7,357 nucleotides of DNA. Origin: Capillimicrobium sp035565675. Its GTDB lineage: Bacteria; Actinomycetota; Thermoleophilia; Solirubrobacterales; Solirubrobacteraceae. This document shows, piece by piece, positions 5,960-7,357 of this stretch. The translations under genes were made by a program, and so were the position numbers. The stretch covers positions 1-7,357 of the forward strand of contig DATMSA010000108.1 in NCBI GenBank assembly GCA_035565675.1, written 5' to 3'. Under the pieces are notes generated by a model that saw nothing but the letters and a program-made list of their open reading frames with translations, did no database searches and was not told the origin of the DNA. Every line of letters begins with the position of its first letter. Positions within the stretch are counted from its first letter, which is position 1.

Positions 5960-5980
5960 ACTGTATTGACTGCGCAGTCA
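5960..5980 (-). promoter_or_regulatory. candidate carboxylase operon promoter with a 14-bp palindromic operator
   Basis: TGACTGCGCAGTCA (5967-5980) is a perfect 14-bp palindrome in the 28-bp gap before the carboxylase beta start; its left end overlaps the stop codon of the regulator gene. On the minus strand it is followed by TACAGT (5965-5960), a fair -10 match. A start about 7 bp further would give a leader of only a few bases before ATG 5949, which agrees with the missing Shine-Dalgarno. No good -35 is visible. A palindrome in the -10/-35 spacer is a classic repressor position; size and symmetry suit a dimeric repressor such as a TetR-type protein, but the binder is unknown. Confidence 0.5.
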
Positions 5981-6838
5981 GGCCGGCGTGGCCGCCAGCG
6001 CGCGCCCGCCGACGACGCCGAGCAGGCGCAGCCGGTCGGCGGACTCGCTGCCCGGGGTGGCGGTGTAGACGAGCAGGATCTGGGCCTCGCTCTCGGCGAT
6101 CAGCACCTGGCACTCGAGCTCCAGGCGCCCGACCTGCGGGTGCAGGAAGACCTTGCGCGGCTCGGCGCCCGGCTGCCACGACACGTCGTGGTCGGCCCAC
6201 AGCGCCGCGAACTCCCCGGACTCCTCCAGCAGCCGGTCGATCAACCCGCGCACGCGGGCGTCGCCGGGGTCGCGGCCGAGCGCGATCCGCAGGCCGGCCG
6301 CGTACGTGCGCGAGAGCCGCTCGTGCTCGTCGGGCGCGTGCAGCCCGCGCTCGGCGGGGTCGGTGAACCACCGGTACCAGCGCGACCGGCGCGGGTCGCC
6401 GGCGGCGAAGCGGGACTCGTCGCCGAGCAGCGCGATCGCGAGCGGGTTCTGGGCCAGGACCTCGCCGAGGTCGTTGGTCACCAGCCCGGGCGTGTCGAGC
6501 CGGTCGAGCACGCGCAGCATCCCGGGGCCGACGTGGTCGGTGCGCACGTCCTTGCGCGGCGGGACGTGGCCGGCGAGCCGGTACAGGTGGTCGCGCTCGG
6601 CGAGCGTCAGCCGCAGCGCCCGCGCGATCGCGGCCAGCATCGCGGGCGACGGCTGCGGCCCGCGCCGCTGCTCCAGGCGCGTGTAGTAGTCGGTCGACAT
6701 GCTCGCCAGCAGGGCGACCTCCTCGCGGCGCAGGCCGCCGGTGCGCCGGCGCGAGCCGCGGGCGAGGCCCACGTCCTCGGGCTGCAGCGCCTCCCGGCGG
6801 TGGCGCAGGAAGTCGGCGAGCTGCTCGCGATGCACCAC
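5978..6838 (-). CDS. XRE-family regulator with MmyB-like ligand-binding domain
   Basis: A 286-residue transcription regulator. Residues 1-92 form an XRE-type helix-turn-helix region with the family signature RRTGGLRREEVALLASMSTDYYTRLEQRRGPQPS spanning 31-64. Residues about 105-280 match the MmyB-like PAS-type ligand-binding domain, with DLGEVLAQNPLAIALLGD near its start and many Trp/Tyr/Phe residues (WYRWF, WADHDVSW). Related proteins have been found with fatty-acid-like ligands and are commonly encoded next to short-chain dehydrogenases, as here: such a gene starts divergently at 6941. GTG at 6838 (or 6835) is chosen because the family N-terminus begins there; upstream residues in frame match nothing. 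No Shine-Dalgarno, and a promoter-like box ends only eight bases before the GTG, so the mRNA may be leaderless. It probably represses itself and the dehydrogenase. Its stop lies 28 bp before the carboxylase start, so readthrough into that operon is possible. Confidence 0.9.
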   Translation of the reverse strand: MVHREQLADFLRHRREALQPEDVGLARGSRRRTGGLRREEVALLASMSTDYYTRLEQRRGPQPSPAMLAAIARALRLTLAERDHLYRLAGHVPPRKDVRTDHVGPGMLRVLDRLDTPGLVTNDLGEVLAQNPLAIALLGDESRFAAGDPRRSRWYRWFTDPAERGLHAPDEHERLSRTYAAGLRIALGRDPGDARVRGLIDRLLEESGEFAALWADHDVSWQPGAEPRKVFLHPQVGRLELECQVLIAESEAQILLVYTATPGSESADRLRLLGVVGGRALAATPA

Positions 6839-6843
6839 CGTGA

Positions 6844-6870
6844 AGTATGCGAAACCGCGCGCGATCTCAA
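6844..6870 (-). promoter_or_regulatory. candidate promoter of the MmyB-like regulator
   Basis: On the minus strand TTGAGA (6870-6865, five of six -35 bases) is followed after 15 bp by CATACT (6849-6844, four of six -10 bases). The spacer is slightly short. Transcription would begin almost exactly at the GTG pair 6838/6835, fitting a leaderless message. Confidence 0.35.
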
Positions 6871-6874
6871 ACAG

Positions 6875-6887
6875 GGATCGCCGATCC
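6875..6887. promoter_or_regulatory. 13-bp perfect inverted repeat, candidate operator
   Basis: GGATCG-C-CGATCC is a perfect 6+1+6 inverted repeat in the 102-bp divergent region (6839-6940) between the regulator and the dehydrogenase. It abuts the candidate -35 box of the regulator and lies 53 bp before the dehydrogenase ATG, a position from which one dimer could control both genes. The rest of the region shows no convincing plus-strand promoter. Confidence 0.45.
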
Positions 6888-6940
6888 GTGGGTGCGGCGG
6901 TCTCTTTTCGCCTGCGCGCCGCCGCGCGACCGTGGCCGGC

Positions 6941-7357
6941 ATGACCACCGCACTCATCACCGGCGGCAGCCGCGGCCTCGGCCGCGCCGCCGCCCTCGCG
7001 CTGGCCGAGGCCGGGCTGGACGTCGTCATCACCTACCGCACGCGCGCCGACGACGCGCGCGACGTCGTCGCGCGGATCGAGGCGCTCGGCCGCCGCGGCG
7101 CGGCGCTGCCGCTCGACATCACCGACGTCGCCGGCTTCCCGGCGTTCGTCGAGGCGCTGTGCGCGCAGCTCCCCGACGGCAGGATCGACGTCCTCGTCAA
7201 CAACGCCGGCTCCGCGCTGTACAGCGCGCTGGAGGTGACCACCGAGAAGGAGCTCGACCGCGTCGTGGCCGAGCATCTGAAGGGGCCGCTGCTGCTCACC
7301 CAATCCCTGCTGGACCTGATCGCCGACGGGGGGCGGATCGTGAACATCAGCTCGGCG
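6941..7357 (+). CDS. short-chain dehydrogenase/reductase (SDR), 3' end beyond window
   Basis: The first 139 residues of a classical SDR, an NAD(P)-dependent cytosolic oxidoreductase. The cofactor motif TGGSRGLG (7-14) opens the Rossmann fold, D59 in LDIT fits the adenine-binding aspartate, and NNAG is at 87-90. The final NISSA (135-139) ends at the strand carrying the catalytic serine; the YxxxK motif should follow outside the window. T31-Y-R33 after the second strand and R11 in the glycine motif favour NADPH over NADH, an inference from family trends. ATG 6941 places the Rossmann motif at its usual distance from the N-terminus; there is no clear Shine-Dalgarno. Divergent from the MmyB-like regulator and likely its target. 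Substrate unknown. Confidence 0.92.
   Translation, partial: MTTALITGGSRGLGRAAALALAEAGLDVVITYRTRADDARDVVARIEALGRRGAALPLDITDVAGFPAFVEALCAQLPDGRIDVLVNNAGSALYSALEVTTEKELDRVVAEHLKGPLLLTQSLLDLIADGGRIVNISSA

Noticed and set aside
3253..6366. A 1037-codon open plus-strand frame opposite the AbrB, carboxylase and regulator genes
   Set aside because: Composition is dominated by Arg, Asp, His, Val and Gln runs with no domain, and it is fully antisense to well-supported genes. Long antisense frames are expected at this GC content.
6839..7303. N-terminal extension of the MmyB-like regulator to 7303
   Set aside because: It would cover the dehydrogenase gene on the other strand, which has a clear Rossmann motif; the family N-terminus fits GTG 6838.
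1..7357. Mobile element, CRISPR array, toxin-antitoxin or defence system
   Set aside because: No transposase, integrase, spaced repeats, target-site duplications or recognisable defence domains are visible; all large genes fit ordinary metabolic, transport or regulatory families.

Overview
The window is very GC-rich, with codons ending mostly in G or C, dense gene packing and several GTG or TTG starts. Together with a split acyl-CoA carboxylase (separate beta chain and small epsilon-like chain) and an MmyB-type regulator paired with a short-chain dehydrogenase, this points to a high-GC actinobacterium. The Thermoleophilia/Solirubrobacterales side is a guess from style, not something the sequence proves. 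The content is mostly metabolic and membrane housekeeping. I see no mobile element, CRISPR array, rRNA, tRNA, phage gene or obvious defence system.

Layout, left to right. Positions 1-132 hold no convincing complete gene, but contain a striking 61-nt imperfect palindrome (33-93) that folds best as minus-strand RNA. A minus-strand start codon with a strong Shine-Dalgarno sequence lies directly after it and runs off the left edge. Positions 133-360 (minus) encode a 75-residue protein resembling the acyl-CoA carboxylase epsilon subunit. Positions 382-1332 (plus) encode an ornithine cyclodeaminase/mu-crystallin family enzyme. It is head-to-head with the epsilon gene (21 bp between start codons) and tail-to-tail with the next gene (11-bp overlap). 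A minus-strand run of four tightly spaced genes then reads leftward from 5949: acyl-CoA (probably propionyl-CoA) carboxylase beta subunit (5949-4378), AbrB-family membrane protein (4347-3274), AI-2E family transporter (3262-2177) and a probably exported glycerophosphodiester phosphodiesterase (2143-1322). Upstream on the same strand is an XRE/MmyB-like regulator (6838-5978), divergent from a short-chain dehydrogenase/reductase that runs off the right edge (6941-7357+).

How the parts may work together. The carboxylase beta chain and the epsilon-like protein should belong to one enzyme complex (propionyl-CoA to methylmalonyl-CoA). The biotin-carrying alpha chain is not in the window. Beta and epsilon are usually adjacent; here they are about 4 kb apart with three unrelated genes and one opposite-strand gene between them. 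A 14-bp perfect palindrome in the promoter spacer just upstream of the carboxylase beta gene looks like a repressor site. The regulator/dehydrogenase pair shares a 102-bp divergent control region with a 13-bp perfect inverted repeat, the expected layout for a local autoregulated repressor.

Shine-Dalgarno sequences are weak or missing in front of every recognised gene, and two candidate promoters sit so close to the start codon that leaderless mRNAs are likely. The edge ORF at the far left is the one clear exception.
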